Below are positions 1 through 8,970 of a DNA stretch of 64,000 bases, piece after piece. Under the pieces are notes generated by a model. That model did not search any database and was not told the DNA's origin. It saw only the letters and a list, made by a program, of their open reading frames with translations. This DNA is from Dyella ginsengisoli LA-4 (GTDB taxonomy: Bacteria > Pseudomonadota > Gammaproteobacteria > Xanthomonadales > Rhodanobacteraceae): contig NZ_AMSF01000015.1 in the NCBI RefSeq assembly GCF_000334915.1, positions 62,001 through 126,000 of the forward strand, written 5' to 3'. The translations under genes and the position numbers were made by a program. Numbering within the stretch: position 1 is the stretch's first letter; each line of letters begins with the position of its first letter.

Positions 1-273
1 CTCGGGGGCGGCGTTGAGCTTGTCGATGAGCGCGAACAGCTCGTCCTGGGTCACGCTGGACGGCAGGTCGAAGTCGAACGAGCGGAAGCCGACCTGGTGG
101 CAGGCCTTGCGCTTGTTGCGCACGTAGACCGAGGAGGCCGCATCGTCGCCGACCAGCACGACGGCCAGGCCGGGCGCGCCCAGTCCCTTGCCCATGCGCT
201 CCTCGACGCGGCGCCCGATGCGCTCGAGCAGTTCCTGGGCGATGCGTTTGCCGTCGAGAATGCGTGCGCTCAT
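1..273 (-). CDS. folD: FolD, methylenetetrahydrofolate dehydrogenase/cyclohydrolase (5' part)
   Basis: This is the N-terminal 91 residues of the bifunctional cytosolic enzyme that interconverts 5,10-methylene- and 10-formyl-tetrahydrofolate for one-carbon metabolism. The reading frame runs off the left edge, so the C-terminal NADP-binding domain is not visible. The start [13 protein letters not shown] and the segment [11 protein letters not shown], carrying the tyrosine and lysine that form the FolD active site, are characteristic. The start is the ATG complementary to 271-273. It is divergent from the acetyltransferase at 346, with about 70 bases between. The family call is firm from the motifs; only the missing end is unseen. 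Confidence 0.93.
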   Translation of the reverse strand, partial: MSARILDGKRIAQELLERIGRRVEERMGKGLGAPGLAVVLVGDDAASSVYVRNKRKACHQVGFRSFDFDLPSSVTQDELFALIDKLNAAPE

Positions 274-345
274 GCGGGGGTATGCCAGTCGGAAAAGACG
301 CTTATTATCGGTTGCCGCCGCGGCTACGCACAAACGGAATTCGCC

Positions 346-909
346 ATGCCCGCCCCTTGCGACACGGAAATCGTCGATGGCCCCCTGCTGCTGCGCCCGT
401 GGCAACCGGACGATGCTCGCGCGCTGGAGGCGGCGGTCGTCGAGTCGATCGACAGCCTCGGTCGCTGGCTGCCCTGGTGCCGTGCCGGCTACGACCTCGC
501 CGCAGCACAGGACTGGGTCCGCCGCTGCGAGCAGGGCTGGGCGGAGGGGGAGCATTTCGCGTTCGGCATCTTCGACCGGACCCACCAGCGGCTGCTCGGC
601 AGCGTTGGCCTGAACCAGCGCAACCTCCTGCACCGCAGTGCCAACCTGGGTTACTGGGTGCGCCAGTCGGAACAGCGGCATGGCGTGGCGGCGAAGGCCG
701 TGCAGCTGGTCGCGCGATTCGGCTTCCGGCAGCTGGCGCTGCAGCGCATCGAGATCGTCGCGTTGCCCGACAACCAGGCCAGCCGGCGCACCGCCGAGCG
801 CGCCGGTGCACGGTTCGAGGCGGTTGCCCGTCGTCGGATATGGGATGGCGAGCAGGCGAGGGACGGGGCGGTGTATGCGCTGGTCCCCGAGGATCTGGAG
901 CAGGCGTGA
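346..909 (+). CDS. GNAT family N-acetyltransferase (RimJ/RimL type)
   Basis: The 187-residue product has the GNAT fold: an N-terminal strand with [12 protein letters not shown], the middle GSVGLNQRN strand, and the acetyl-CoA-binding region around [17 protein letters not shown], where the usual Q/R-x-x-G-x-G/A loop reads EQRHGVAA. It ends with [17 protein letters not shown], typical of RimJ/RimL proteins, which acetylate N-terminal amines of ribosomal proteins or small molecules. The substrate cannot be read from the sequence. The frame is open upstream to 97, but that part overlaps folD on the other strand, and the ATG at 346 gives a normal family N-terminus. It is convergent with der. Confidence 0.85.
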   Translation: MPAPCDTEIVDGPLLLRPWQPDDARALEAAVVESIDSLGRWLPWCRAGYDLAAAQDWVRRCEQGWAEGEHFAFGIFDRTHQRLLGSVGLNQRNLLHRSANLGYWVRQSEQRHGVAAKAVQLVARFGFRQLALQRIEIVALPDNQASRRTAERAGARFEAVARRRIWDGEQARDGAVYALVPEDLEQA

Positions 910-1082
910 GCCGCGCCGGCGTCACCGGGCCCGAGGATCCCGATCAACCCCCTGCCCCCTGCGACACCGCCCGACCATCGCCGACTCGTTACGGCACGTG
1001 GAAGGAAGCGGGCATAGGAGCATGCCGACCTGCCGCGCCACCACGACGCGCCACGACGGACGGCCTGTGGCGGACGCCTGGC

Positions 1083-2480
1083 CTACTTGCGCCGCTTCAT
1101 CTCGCGGATCATGCGCTGGCGCTTGCGCAGCTGGCCCTCGGTGAGGACGTTCTTCTTGCCGGCATAGGGGTTCTCGCCATCGCGGAACTCGATGCGGATC
1201 GGCGTGCCCTCGATCTTGAAGCGCTTGCGGAAGAAGCCTTCGAGATAGCGACGATAGGCCGGTGCGATGTGCTTGGTGCGGCTGCCATGGATGACGATGG
1301 TCGGCGGGTTGCTGCCGCCCGGATGGGCAAAGCGCAGCTTTGGCGCGTGCCCGCGCACCAGCGGCGGCTGGTAGCTCTCGTAGGCCTTTTCCAGCGCGCG
1401 GGTGAGCTCGGACGAGCCGAGCTCGCGGGTGGCCCCGGCGTGCGCACGCACGATGGCGCGCATCAGCTCGCGCAGGCCCGAGCCGTGCAGCGCCGAGATG
1501 AACACGGTCTTGGCCCATTCCACGAATACCAGCCGGCGCTCCAGCGCCCGCTGACACTGCTCGCGCTGGTACGCGTCCATGCCGTCCCACTTGTTGACGG
1601 CAATGACCAGCGCGCGGCCCTCGTCGATGGCATGGCCGATCAGGGTCAGGTCCTGATCGGCGAGGTTTTCGCGCGCGTCGATCATCACCACCACCACCTG
1701 GGCGGCGGCCATCGACTGCAGCGTCTTGATCACGCTGAACTTCTCCACCGCCTCCTCGACGCGTGCCTTGCGGCGCACGCCGGCGGTGTCGATGAGGGTG
1801 TAGCGCCTGCCGTCGCGTTCCAGCGGGACGCGGATGGGATCGCGGGTGGTGCCGGCCACGTCGGAGACGATCAGGCGGTCTTCGCCGAGCAACCGGTTGA
1901 TCAGGGTCGACTTGCCGGCGTTGGGCCGGCCGACGATCGCCACGCGGATGCTGCCGTCGTCGTCCGGCGCGACCGCCTCGTCCGCGTCCTCGGGCAGCAG
2001 CGGACGGATCGCATCGACCAGGTCCTCGGTGCCGCGGTTGTGCGCGGCCGAGGCCGGCAGCGTGGCGGCCAGCCCGAATACCGAGAACTCGGCCATCGCC
2101 GTGGCCAGATCCAGTCCGTCGGTCTTGTTGACCAGCACGATGATCGGCTTGCCGCTGCGGCGCAGCTCGCCAAGAATCACGTGGTCCTGCGCCAGCAGGC
2201 CGTCGCGCGCATCCACCACGAACACCAGCACCTGCGCTTCCTCGATCGCCAGACGCACCTGCCTGGCGGTGAGCACGTCCAGCGCTTCCTCGGTCCCCGA
2301 CAGGCCGCCGGTATCGACCACGACGAACGGCCGGTCGCCCAGGCGGCAGACGCCGTAATGCCGGTCGCGGGTGACGCCGGGCATGTCCGCCACCAGCGCG
2401 TCGCGGCTGCGGGTGAGGACATTGAAGAGGGTCGACTTGCCGACGTTCGGACGGCCGACCAGTGCAACGACGGGAAGCAT
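1083..2480 (-). CDS. der: Der (EngA), double-domain GTPase for 50S ribosome assembly
   Basis: The 465-residue protein has two consecutive Era-like GTPase domains and a C-terminal KH-like domain, the arrangement that defines Der. The P-loops are GRPNVGKST near residues 9-17 and GRPNAGKST near 184-192. The DTGG and DTAG G3 motifs and the NKTD and NKWD G4 motifs are all intact. It binds late 50S subunits in the cytosol and is normally essential. The C-terminus is basic (REMKRRK). The frame is open upstream, but the ATG at 2480 starts the conserved MLPVVALVGRPN. It follows bamB on the same strand, separated by a terminator, so it probably has its own promoter. Confidence 0.97.
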   Translation of the reverse strand: MLPVVALVGRPNVGKSTLFNVLTRSRDALVADMPGVTRDRHYGVCRLGDRPFVVVDTGGLSGTEEALDVLTARQVRLAIEEAQVLVFVVDARDGLLAQDHVILGELRRSGKPIIVLVNKTDGLDLATAMAEFSVFGLAATLPASAAHNRGTEDLVDAIRPLLPEDADEAVAPDDDGSIRVAIVGRPNAGKSTLINRLLGEDRLIVSDVAGTTRDPIRVPLERDGRRYTLIDTAGVRRKARVEEAVEKFSVIKTLQSMAAAQVVVVMIDARENLADQDLTLIGHAIDEGRALVIAVNKWDGMDAYQREQCQRALERRLVFVEWAKTVFISALHGSGLRELMRAIVRAHAGATRELGSSELTRALEKAYESYQPPLVRGHAPKLRFAHPGGSNPPTIVIHGSRTKHIAPAYRRYLEGFFRKRFKIEGTPIRIEFRDGENPYAGKKNVLTEGQLRKRQRMIREMKRRK

Positions 2481-2595
2481 GATAGGAAACCAGGAGTTGG
2501 GTGACGGCGCTCGTGACCAGCCGCACCGGCAAGGGTGCGACGCGGGAGCGTCGGCAGTGTAAGGCAATAAGGTCGGCGACACCGGCCCTCATCGC

Positions 2596-2660
2596 AAAAA
2601 CGGGCGCCGCACCAAGGCGACGCCCGTCAGGAAGTTGCCCCGGGCACCCGAAGTGCCCGG
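2596..2660 (-). terminator. Tandem hairpins after bamB, the second with a U-tract
   Basis: Read on the minus strand just after the bamB stop, a GGGCAC-TTCGG-GTGCCC hairpin (about 2640-2660) is followed by a second stem, ACGGGCG with CGCCCGT (2600-2606 with 2621-2627), and then TTTTT at 2596-2600. The second hairpin has the form of a Rho-independent terminator. It should end the ndk-to-bamB transcript before der. Confidence 0.75.
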
Positions 2661-2666
2661 TTCGAC

Positions 2667-3878
2667 TCAGTTGGCGGACAGACGATAGGCGCCGATGTGG
2701 CCCTTGATGTCTTCCACGTAGACCATGTCGCCCACGACTACCGGCTGGGCACGGATCGGCTTTTTCGAGAGACGCTCGCGGGCCGCCAGCGCGCCATCGC
2801 CGGTCTGCAGCCAATGCACGTAACCCTCGACGTCACCGACCACCACGTAGCTACCCTGCACCGCGGGGCTGCTCAGCCAGCGATACTTCAGCGCGTCATT
2901 CTTCCACTGGTCGGCGCCGCCACTGCGGTCGAAGGCCCACACCTGCGACTGGTCGTTCACCGCAAAGACCATGTTGCCGGCCACCGCGGGCGAGCCGTAG
3001 CTGGAGAACTGCCGACTCCACAGCGGGCGGCCGCTGGGGCCGTCGATGGCCACCAGGTTGCCGTGGTAGGCGGTACCAAACAGGGTGGTGCCGTCGAGCA
3101 CGACTGCGCCGTCGGCATCATCCAGACGCTCGATATCGGTGCGGCCCTCGCCGCTGGCCAGCGACTGCTCCCAGAGCTTCTCGCCGTTGTCCATGCGCAG
3201 TGCGACCAGCTTGCCGTCGTCGCTGCCGAAGAACACCACGCCGTTGGCCGCCAGCAGCGGACCGTTACCGCGCACGCTGAGCAGCGGCACGTTGCCCTGG
3301 TCGTAGACCCAGCGACGGTCGCCGCTGGCGCGGTCCAGGGCATAGACCCGACCGTCCTGGGTGCGTACCAGCACGAGGTCGCCGACGATCACCGGCTGAG
3401 TAATCACTTCCGACTTGAGGTCGGCCTCCCAGCGCGGCGACCCGTCCTTGGAGCTCAGGCCGTAGACATGACCATCCAGCGTACCGACCGCCAGCAGGTC
3501 GCCATCCACGGCCGGGCCACCGGCGTACAGGGCATCCTTGCGGTGCTTGTCGCCCCAGCCGAACCAGCCGTGGGTGCTCGACTTCTTCGACCAGAGCTTC
3601 TTGCCGGTGGCGGCGTCGAAAGCGGCCAGCTCGCCATCGGTGCTGGCAGCGTAGAGCACGCCATCGACCACCAGCGGCCCCATCCTCACGCCGGTCACGC
3701 CGGCTCCGTCACCCACCCGCGCACTCCACACCTTGGCCACCTTGACGGTGGGGGTGAAGTCCTTCGCCAGCGGGGTCGGCGGCTCGATGTTGTCCTTCTT
3801 CTTGTTGTGGCAGCCGGCCAGGGCCACCAGGGAAGACATCGCGATCAGCCAAACAAACTTCTTGAAAACCGGTTTCAT
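2667..3878 (-). CDS. bamB: BamB, outer-membrane assembly lipoprotein
   Basis: The 403-residue protein begins with a lipoprotein signal peptide whose lipobox is LAGC (cysteine near residue 23). The rest is a run of PQQ-like beta-propeller blades with repeated GxVYAL, GxxLxAxDxxTGKxLW and W-rich motifs, as in the eight-bladed BamB. BamB sits on the periplasmic face of the outer membrane and helps BamA insert beta-barrel proteins. Its start overlaps the stop of the upstream yfgM-like gene by four bases (ATGA), indicating translational coupling. The ORF length fits the family. BamE, another Bam component, lies at 62.5 kb. Confidence 0.95.
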   Translation of the reverse strand: MKPVFKKFVWLIAMSSLVALAGCHNKKKDNIEPPTPLAKDFTPTVKVAKVWSARVGDGAGVTGVRMGPLVVDGVLYAASTDGELAAFDAATGKKLWSKKSSTHGWFGWGDKHRKDALYAGGPAVDGDLLAVGTLDGHVYGLSSKDGSPRWEADLKSEVITQPVIVGDLVLVRTQDGRVYALDRASGDRRWVYDQGNVPLLSVRGNGPLLAANGVVFFGSDDGKLVALRMDNGEKLWEQSLASGEGRTDIERLDDADGAVVLDGTTLFGTAYHGNLVAIDGPSGRPLWSRQFSSYGSPAVAGNMVFAVNDQSQVWAFDRSGGADQWKNDALKYRWLSSPAVQGSYVVVGDVEGYVHWLQTGDGALAARERLSKKPIRAQPVVVGDMVYVEDIKGHIGAYRLSAN

Positions 3879-4525
3879 GCACCCTGCTTCCCGGCCGCAG
3901 CCAGATCGTCAATTTTCAGCTGCAGGGCATCACGCAACGGCGAGTCCCCGCTCATGGCCGACAAGGCAGTCTGGTAGGACTTGCGCGCATCGTCGACCCG
4001 ACCAAGCTTGACCAGCACATCACCCCGTAGTTCCGAAGCCAGGCCGGCGTACTGCTTGTCGCCGAGCTGATCGAGCGTGGCCAGGGCGTCCTTGTCCTTG
4101 CCCTGGGCGAACTGGACCTGGGCCATGCGCAGGCGCATCAGGGACTTCAGGGCGGGCTGCTCGGCATGAGCGATCGCCCAGTCGAGCGAGGCGGCTGCCT
4201 TGTCGAACTGCTTCGACTCCGCCAGATGACGAGCACGCTCGCTGGTGGCGAACACCGCATAGCTCGACTTGTCGTAATCCTTCTGCAACTGCTCGGTGAG
4301 CTGGTCGGCGACCGCCTGGTTGCCCACGTTCTCGGCCGCCTGGACCTGCTGGTAGATCGCGGCCGCCGCTGCGCGATTGCTGGCCTGGTGGTTGCGCCAC
4401 TGCTGCCACCCGAAGATGCCGACCAGACCGATCGCGATGCCTACCGCGATGGATACGCCGTTCTCGCGCAGCCATTTCTGTACACGTTCGCTCTGCTCGT
4501 AGTCGTCGTATGCGTCGAATGCCAT
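3875..4525 (-). CDS. YfgM-family tetratricopeptide protein (SecYEG ancillary subunit)
   Basis: This 216-residue inner-membrane protein has a short cytosolic N-terminus (MAFDAYDDYEQSERVQKWLREN), one transmembrane helix near residues 24-42 (VSIAVGIAIGLVGIFGW) and a periplasmic TPR-like domain. That is the architecture of YfgM, which associates with the SecYEG translocon and PpiD and hands secreted proteins to periplasmic chaperones. Its position directly before bamB and close to der matches gammaproteobacterial yfgM. The ATG at 4525 gives the conserved start. In enterobacteria hisS precedes yfgM; here rodZ is the next gene, after a gap of about 165 bases. Confidence 0.9.
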   Translation of the reverse strand: MAFDAYDDYEQSERVQKWLRENGVSIAVGIAIGLVGIFGWQQWRNHQASNRAAAAAIYQQVQAAENVGNQAVADQLTEQLQKDYDKSSYAVFATSERARHLAESKQFDKAAASLDWAIAHAEQPALKSLMRLRMAQVQFAQGKDKDALATLDQLGDKQYAGLASELRGDVLVKLGRVDDARKSYQTALSAMSGDSPLRDALQLKIDDLAAAGKQGA

Positions 4526-4690
4526 GCAATCACCGTTGAAAACGCCAGCTGCCGCCTGGACCAGGTCGGCAGCAGCTCGTCAGTTGAGACACCGGCGCGC
4601 CTCGGCGCGCGCGGACAAAGGGCAAGAATAACCGAAACCGCAGCCGCCGCGCCCGGCATGGCAGGCGCGACCGGGTCGGCAGGTGGCGCC

Positions 4691-5674
4691 TCAGGCGCCG
4701 GCGGGAACGGCCTTGCCGTCCTGAATCTGGATGCGGAAGTGGGCGACGTTCGCCCGGCGATAGGGATCGAGAGACAGCGACTTGCCATCCACGCTCACGG
4801 AGGCTCCCCCCGCATTGCCCAGGCGTATCTCCAGGGGCGCCGCGCTGTGGTAGGTGCGGCGCGTGCCGGCAGGAAGCAGGCCATATTCCAGGCGGGTACC
4901 GTCCTCCGACGTGATCTCGACCCAGCTCGCGTCGGTCAGGGCAAGCGTCAGGACATGCCCTCCCTGCCCTGCATCGCCGGTTGCCGGGACCACCGGCGTC
5001 GCCGGCTTGACTGCGTCGGTGGTGATGTTGGGGACCATCGACGCAAGCAGAGGCTGCTCGTCCTCGCTCTTCACCGTCGCAACGGCCGCCGAGGCTGCGG
5101 TGGGCGTTTGTCCCGTCACCGAACTGCGTGACGCCTGAATCTCCTGCTGCGCCACGGGGGACGCATCGAGCGGGGCGAGATGGGCGATATCGCGACTGAG
5201 GGTGCCCCGGATGCCCAGCCATACGACCGGAACCACGATCACGGCAGTCAGCACCACATACGTTGCGGCCGTCGCGTAGCGCTCCAGCAGGTAGCGCGAG
5301 TGCGAGATGCCGCCGGTGGCCACCAGCTCGGGCTCGCTGCGGCGGCGGATACGCGACACCTCCGCCTGGATCAGCGTGTCCTCGATACCCAGATAACGGC
5401 CGTACTTGGTGATGTAACTGCCCAGATACACCCGGTAGTCGATGCCATCGTGACGGTCGTCCTCAAGCTGCCGCAACACGCGCGTCGGCAACTTCAGTTG
5501 CTGGCCGCAGGACTCGACGTCCAGTCCGCGCGACTGGCGGGCCGAGCGCAGGCGCTGGCCGAACGTGATCCCGGCGGCCTCCTCAGGCACGACATCCGGC
5601 TGGGCGCCGGCCTGGCTGGAGTACTCCGCTTCGGGTGAAGTCCGGTCTTGCATCGAGGGCGGGACAGAATTCAT
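4691..5674 (-). CDS. rodZ: RodZ-like helix-turn-helix membrane protein
   Basis: The 327-residue product has a cytosolic Cro-like helix-turn-helix near residues 36-105 (GITFGQRLRSARQSRGL and following), a basic juxtamembrane stretch (RIRRRSE), one transmembrane helix near 135-155 (YVVLTAVIVVPVVWLGI) and a periplasmic tail ending in a DUF4115-like beta domain (WVEITSEDGTRLEYGLLPAG). This is the RodZ layout. RodZ links MreB to the cell-wall elongation machinery and supports rod shape. Its start codon overlaps the pilF stop (ATGA). A shorter start at the second methionine (MQDRT) is possible. The middle periplasmic segment is low in conservation. Confidence 0.9.
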   Translation of the reverse strand: MNSVPPSMQDRTSPEAEYSSQAGAQPDVVPEEAAGITFGQRLRSARQSRGLDVESCGQQLKLPTRVLRQLEDDRHDGIDYRVYLGSYITKYGRYLGIEDTLIQAEVSRIRRRSEPELVATGGISHSRYLLERYATAATYVVLTAVIVVPVVWLGIRGTLSRDIAHLAPLDASPVAQQEIQASRSSVTGQTPTAASAAVATVKSEDEQPLLASMVPNITTDAVKPATPVVPATGDAGQGGHVLTLALTDASWVEITSEDGTRLEYGLLPAGTRRTYHSAAPLEIRLGNAGGASVSVDGKSLSLDPYRRANVAHFRIQIQDGKAVPAGA

Positions 5675-6465
5675 GGACGGGAGCTTTGATCGAGGCTGCG
5701 GGCCTGGTCCGAGTCCGGAAACTGGCTCACCAAGCGCTGGCGATACGACTGGGCAGCGTCCGTATTGCCCAAGCGGGATTCGATCTGTATGCCGAGCAGG
5801 TAGGCATCGGCCGTCGGATGACCCAGCGCATCGAAGCGCTGCAGGAAAGCCCTTGCGTGGAAGGCATCACCGGCCTTGTAGAGAGCGCTCGCCAGCTGGA
5901 ACAGCGCCTCTGCATTGTTCGGGTTGCGCTGCAGCGCGTCGCGGAAGTCGTTCTCGGCGGCGGCCTCACGCCCCGCTTTGATCTGGCAGATGCCGGCGTT
6001 GGTCAGTGCAACGTCCGGTGTCTTGTAGAACGGGTCGGTAATTGCCTTGCGGAAATACGTTTCGGCCTCCACCGGCTTGCCGATGCGGCAAAGGAAGGCA
6101 CCCAGATTGTTGTTCGGGCCGCCCCGGTCCGGCTGCAGTTCGACCGCCCGGCGATAGTGCTGCTCGGCGTGGACCATGTCGTTGATCTTTTCGTACACCA
6201 CGGCGATCACGGTGTGCGCCGGCGCATAGTTCTCGTCGAACTGCAGCGCCAGGGTGAGCTTCTGCAATGCGGTCTGCAGATCGCCCGTCTCCAGGTAGTG
6301 CTGCCCCAGGTCGGTGTGGATGCGGGCGGCATCCTCGGCCTGGTCGGACTTGCTGGTCGTAGGAAGGTGATCCCCGGAACTGCCATCGCCAGAGCTGCCA
6401 CCCACCGTGACACATCCGGACAGCAACGCACACAACAGCAACACGCTCCAACGATCAACCCGCAT
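5671..6465 (-). CDS. pilF: PilF/PilW, type IV pilus pilotin lipoprotein
   Basis: This 264-residue lipoprotein has the signal [18 protein letters not shown] with its lipobox at LSGC. Several TPR repeats follow, including [18 protein letters not shown], with typical alanine and tyrosine spacing through about residue 240. PilF/PilW is the outer-membrane pilotin that helps PilQ secretin assemble for type IV pili. The placement between rlmN and rodZ is the usual Xanthomonadales and Pseudomonas arrangement. The start overlaps the rlmN stop by about ten bases, indicating co-translation. Confidence 0.93.
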   Translation of the reverse strand: MRVDRWSVLLLCALLSGCVTVGGSSGDGSSGDHLPTTSKSDQAEDAARIHTDLGQHYLETGDLQTALQKLTLALQFDENYAPAHTVIAVVYEKINDMVHAEQHYRRAVELQPDRGGPNNNLGAFLCRIGKPVEAETYFRKAITDPFYKTPDVALTNAGICQIKAGREAAAENDFRDALQRNPNNAEALFQLASALYKAGDAFHARAFLQRFDALGHPTADAYLLGIQIESRLGNTDAAQSYRQRLVSQFPDSDQARSLDQSSRP

Positions 6466-7612
6466 GGACAGCCCCCTGATCCAGACGTTTGAGAAATTCG
6501 GCCTGACGCCGCGTTCGATCCAGCACCTGCCCCTTCAGCTGCCCGCACGCGGCATCGATGTCATCGCCGCGGGTACGTCGCAGCATCGTGAGGATGCCAG
6601 CGTTGAGCAACTGCGTCTGGAAGGCACGGATCGTATCTGCGTCCGATCGTTCGAAACGCGTCCCGGGGAACGGATTGAACGGGATCAGATTGACCTTGCA
6701 GGTAGGCAGTTTGCGCATGAACCTGATCAGCTGGCGCGCGTGCTCCGGCTGGTCGTTCACCCCCTTCATGAGGGTGTATTCGAAGGTGATCGAGGTGCGC
6801 GGCTTGCGGGCGATCCAGCGCTGACAGGCCTCGGTGAGTTCGGCGATCGGATAGCGCTTGTTCAGCGGCACCAGCTCGGTGCGCAGCTCGTCGTTGGCCG
6901 CATGCAGCGACACCGCGAGCGATACGTCGATGGCCTCGGAGAGCTTGTCGATCATCGGCACGAGGCCAGCGGTCGACAGCGTGACGCGCTTGGACGCCAG
7001 GCCGAAGCCGAGGTCGTCGCGCATCAGGCTCATCGCCTTGACCACGTTGTCGAAGTTCAGCAGCGGCTCGCCCATGCCCATCATCACCACGTTGGTGATG
7101 CGCCGGTTCTGGTGGGTGATGTTGCCCAGGTACTTGGCCGCCACCCACATCTGGCCGATCACCTCGGCGGTGGACAGGTTGCGGTTGAAACCCTGCGTGG
7201 CGGTGGAGCAGAACTGGCAGTTCAGGCCGCAGCCGACCTGCGAGGACACGCACAGCGTGCCGCGGGTCGGCTCCGGGATGTACACCGCCTCGATGGCGTT
7301 GCCGCCATCCATGCCGAGCAACCACTTGTGGGTGCCGTCGGCAGCGCCCTTGTCGAACAGGGTCTTCGGCGGACCGACGTAGCACGTGGCCTCGAGCTTG
7401 GCGCGCAGCGCCTTGCCCACGTCGGTCATCTTGCCGAAGTCGCTCTCCAGGTGGTGGTAGATCCACTTCATCACCTGCTCGGCGCGATACGGTTTCTCGC
7501 CGATCTGCGTGAAGAAGTCACGCAGGCCCTGGCGATCGAAATCGAGCAGATTGACCTTTTCCCCGGCGTCGGCCGGGGCGGTCGGAATGGACACCACCTG
7601 GTTCACGGTCAT
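6455..7612 (-). CDS. rlmN: RlmN, 23S rRNA A2503 / tRNA A37 C2-methyltransferase
   Basis: The 385-residue radical-SAM enzyme carries the iron-sulfur motif C-x3-C-x2-C as CGLNCQFC (C128, C132, C135). Near the C-terminus is the methyl-carrying cysteine, C356 in [10 protein letters not shown]. RlmN methylates adenosine 2503 of 23S rRNA and adenosine 37 of some tRNAs through a transient methyl-cysteine. The [11 protein letters not shown] segment and the GMGEPLLN motif are diagnostic. It lies four bases downstream of the ndk stop, so both are likely on one transcript. Confidence 0.97.
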   Translation of the reverse strand: MTVNQVVSIPTAPADAGEKVNLLDFDRQGLRDFFTQIGEKPYRAEQVMKWIYHHLESDFGKMTDVGKALRAKLEATCYVGPPKTLFDKGAADGTHKWLLGMDGGNAIEAVYIPEPTRGTLCVSSQVGCGLNCQFCSTATQGFNRNLSTAEVIGQMWVAAKYLGNITHQNRRITNVVMMGMGEPLLNFDNVVKAMSLMRDDLGFGLASKRVTLSTAGLVPMIDKLSEAIDVSLAVSLHAANDELRTELVPLNKRYPIAELTEACQRWIARKPRTSITFEYTLMKGVNDQPEHARQLIRFMRKLPTCKVNLIPFNPFPGTRFERSDADTIRAFQTQLLNAGILTMLRRTRGDDIDAACGQLKGQVLDRTRRQAEFLKRLDQGAVHAG

Positions 7613-7615
7613 GCC

Positions 7616-8041
7616 TCAGCGCGGAAAGACTTCCGTCTCGGCGAAGAAATAGGCGATCTCGTTGCGCGCGGTCTCGATCGCATCCGAGCCGTGCACGGCG
7701 TTGGCGTCGATCGACTCGGCGAAGTCGGCGCGGATCGTGCCCGGCTTGGCTTCCTTCGGGTTGGTCGCGCCCATCAGCTCGCGGTGCGCCAGCACGGCGT
7801 TCTCGCCCTGCAGCACGCTGATGACCACCGGACCGGAGATCATGAACTCGACCAGCGCATTGAAGAACGGACGCTCCTTGTGCACCGCATAGAAGCCCTC
7901 GGCCTCCTTGCGCGACAGGTGCTTCATCTTGGCGGCGACGATCTTCAAACCGGCCTTCTCGAAGCGGGCGTAGATCTCGCCGATGACGTTCTTGGCGACG
8001 GCGTCGGGCTTGATGATGGAAAGGGTGCGCTCGAGCGCCAT
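7616..8041 (-). CDS. ndk: Nucleoside diphosphate kinase
   Basis: The 141-residue protein matches Ndk throughout, from [15 protein letters not shown] to [12 protein letters not shown], where H117 is the phosphorylated histidine. It equalises the NTP and dNTP pools in the cytosol by a ping-pong transfer from ATP. Length and motifs are normal for the bacterial enzyme. It is the first gene of the leftward ndk-rlmN-pilF-rodZ-yfgM-bamB run. Its 5' region holds an AT-rich stretch (TATATA near 8079) and a GCCGGA/TCCGGC inverted repeat, but I could not fix a clear -35 element. Confidence 0.97.
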   Translation of the reverse strand: MALERTLSIIKPDAVAKNVIGEIYARFEKAGLKIVAAKMKHLSRKEAEGFYAVHKERPFFNALVEFMISGPVVISVLQGENAVLAHRELMGATNPKEAKPGTIRADFAESIDANAVHGSDAIETARNEIAYFFAETEVFPR

Positions 8042-8192
8042 ACAGATGTGCTCCGGAAAACGGGGATAGGAAAGTTTCGTATATAGGCCGGAAAATCCGG
8101 CGCAAAGATGCCAAAACCGTCAAGGAATGAGGATTTAGCACAAGAAAGTTTGACAGATTCTAGCCTAATCGCAAGCCGGACCGCGCCGGCTG

Positions 8193-8206
8193 CAAACGTT
8201 CGTTTG
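8193..8206. promoter_or_regulatory. PsrA-like operator 1
   Basis: CAAAC-GTTC-GTTTG has perfect five-base inverted arms around a four-base centre. It matches the published PsrA consensus, (G/C)AAAC-N2-4-GTTT(G/C). It overlaps the first bases of the TTGACT -35 element (8204-8209) of the regulator promoter. Its centre is 41 bp, about four helical turns, from operator 2, so two regulator dimers could sit on the same face of the DNA. Confidence 0.7.
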
Positions 8207-8233
8207 ACTGCCGGCGAGCCCCGCGCGTATGCT
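8204..8233 (+). promoter_or_regulatory. Sigma-70 promoter of the TetR/beta-oxidation unit
   Basis: TTGACT (8204-8209), an 18-base spacer and TATGCT (8228-8233) form a plausible sigma-70 promoter about 40 bases before the GTG start at 8276. The -35 box overlaps operator 1 and the last base of the -10 box is the first base of operator 2. A bound repressor would therefore occlude both ends of the promoter. Confidence 0.55.
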
Positions 8234-8248
8234 CAAACGATCGTTTGA
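8233..8248. promoter_or_regulatory. PsrA-like operator 2, perfect 16-bp palindrome
   Basis: TCAAACGATCGTTTGA is fully self-complementary and fits the PsrA consensus with a GATC centre. It lies where transcription of the regulator gene should begin. A copy differing at one base sits upstream of fadH at 42416-42431. Confidence 0.75.
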
Positions 8249-8275
8249 TTCTGCCGTGGGCGGTGGCTGTCTACC

Positions 8276-8890
8276 GTGAACAGTTCGACCTCGACCAAGG
8301 AACGCATCCTCACCGCCGCCGAGGCACTGTTCGCCCAGCGCGGATTCGACGGTGCCTCGTTGCGCCAGCTGACATCGGCAGCCGGGGTCAACCTGGCGGC
8401 AGTGAATTACCACTTCGGCTCGAAGGAAAAGCTGGTCGAGCAGGTGTTCAAGCGCCGCCTCGACGCGCTGAACCAGCACCGCCTCGCCGAGCTGGCGAAG
8501 GTCGCCGGCAAGCCCGCGACCCGGCTGGAAGACGTGCTGGCGGCCTACATACGGCCCGCACTGGAACTGTCCCACGAGGGCAACGGCTCGCTGTTCATGC
8601 GCGTGCTGGCGCGCGCCTTCGCCGAGCACGACGACACCTTGCGCCAGTTCCTGTCCGAGAACTACGGCCACGTGATGAAGCAGTTCACCGCCGAGTTCGC
8701 CCGCCTGCTGCCGCATCTGGACAGGGCCGAGCTCTACTGGCGCATCGACCTGGTGACCGGCGCCCTGACCCATGCGATGTCCGGCTTCGGCATGATCCAG
8801 CGCAAGGACGACGTCAGCGAGCAGCAGCACCGAGAGCAGACTGCCGCGCACCTGATCCGCTTCGCCGCCGCGGGCCTGAGCCACCCCTGA
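8276..8890 (+). CDS. TetR-family regulator, PsrA-like, of fatty-acid oxidation
   Basis: The 204-residue protein has an N-terminal TetR helix-turn-helix near residues 8-54 (ILTAAEALFAQRGFDGASLR and AAGVNLAAVNYHFGSKEKL), closely resembling Pseudomonas PsrA, followed by a helical ligand-binding domain. PsrA-type repressors leave DNA when they bind long-chain acyl ligands and control beta-oxidation genes. Three lines of context support this role here: PsrA-consensus operators in its own promoter, the beta-oxidation genes directly downstream, and a near-identical operator before fadH. The start is GTG at 8276, without a clear Shine-Dalgarno. It is shorter than P. aeruginosa PsrA (about 233 residues). 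Orthology is an inference. Confidence 0.85.
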   Translation: MNSSTSTKERILTAAEALFAQRGFDGASLRQLTSAAGVNLAAVNYHFGSKEKLVEQVFKRRLDALNQHRLAELAKVAGKPATRLEDVLAAYIRPALELSHEGNGSLFMRVLARAFAEHDDTLRQFLSENYGHVMKQFTAEFARLLPHLDRAELYWRIDLVTGALTHAMSGFGMIQRKDDVSEQQHREQTAAHLIRFAAAGLSHP

Positions 8891-8970
8891 CCCCTTTCAC
8901 CGGATTGCCACGGCGGTCCGGTCCACTTGTCGTGTCCGAACCCCAATCGTTCGATCGTATGGAGAAGCCA

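Noticed and set aside
264-2504. Long plus-strand open frame antisense to der
   Set aside because: It is the GC-rich mirror of der; no ribosome-binding site or family feature, and strong coding signatures are on the minus strand.
3863-3878. AAAAC-CG-GTTTC resembling a PsrA-like site
   Set aside because: It lies inside the first codons of bamB, has a two-base centre and an imperfect outer base, and no fatty-acid gene is linked. Chance match.
8944-8961. Partial match to the operator just before the FadN-type gene
   Set aside because: Read on the minus strand it shares CATACGATCG with operator 3, but the right arm (AACGA) does not match. Too weak to call alone.
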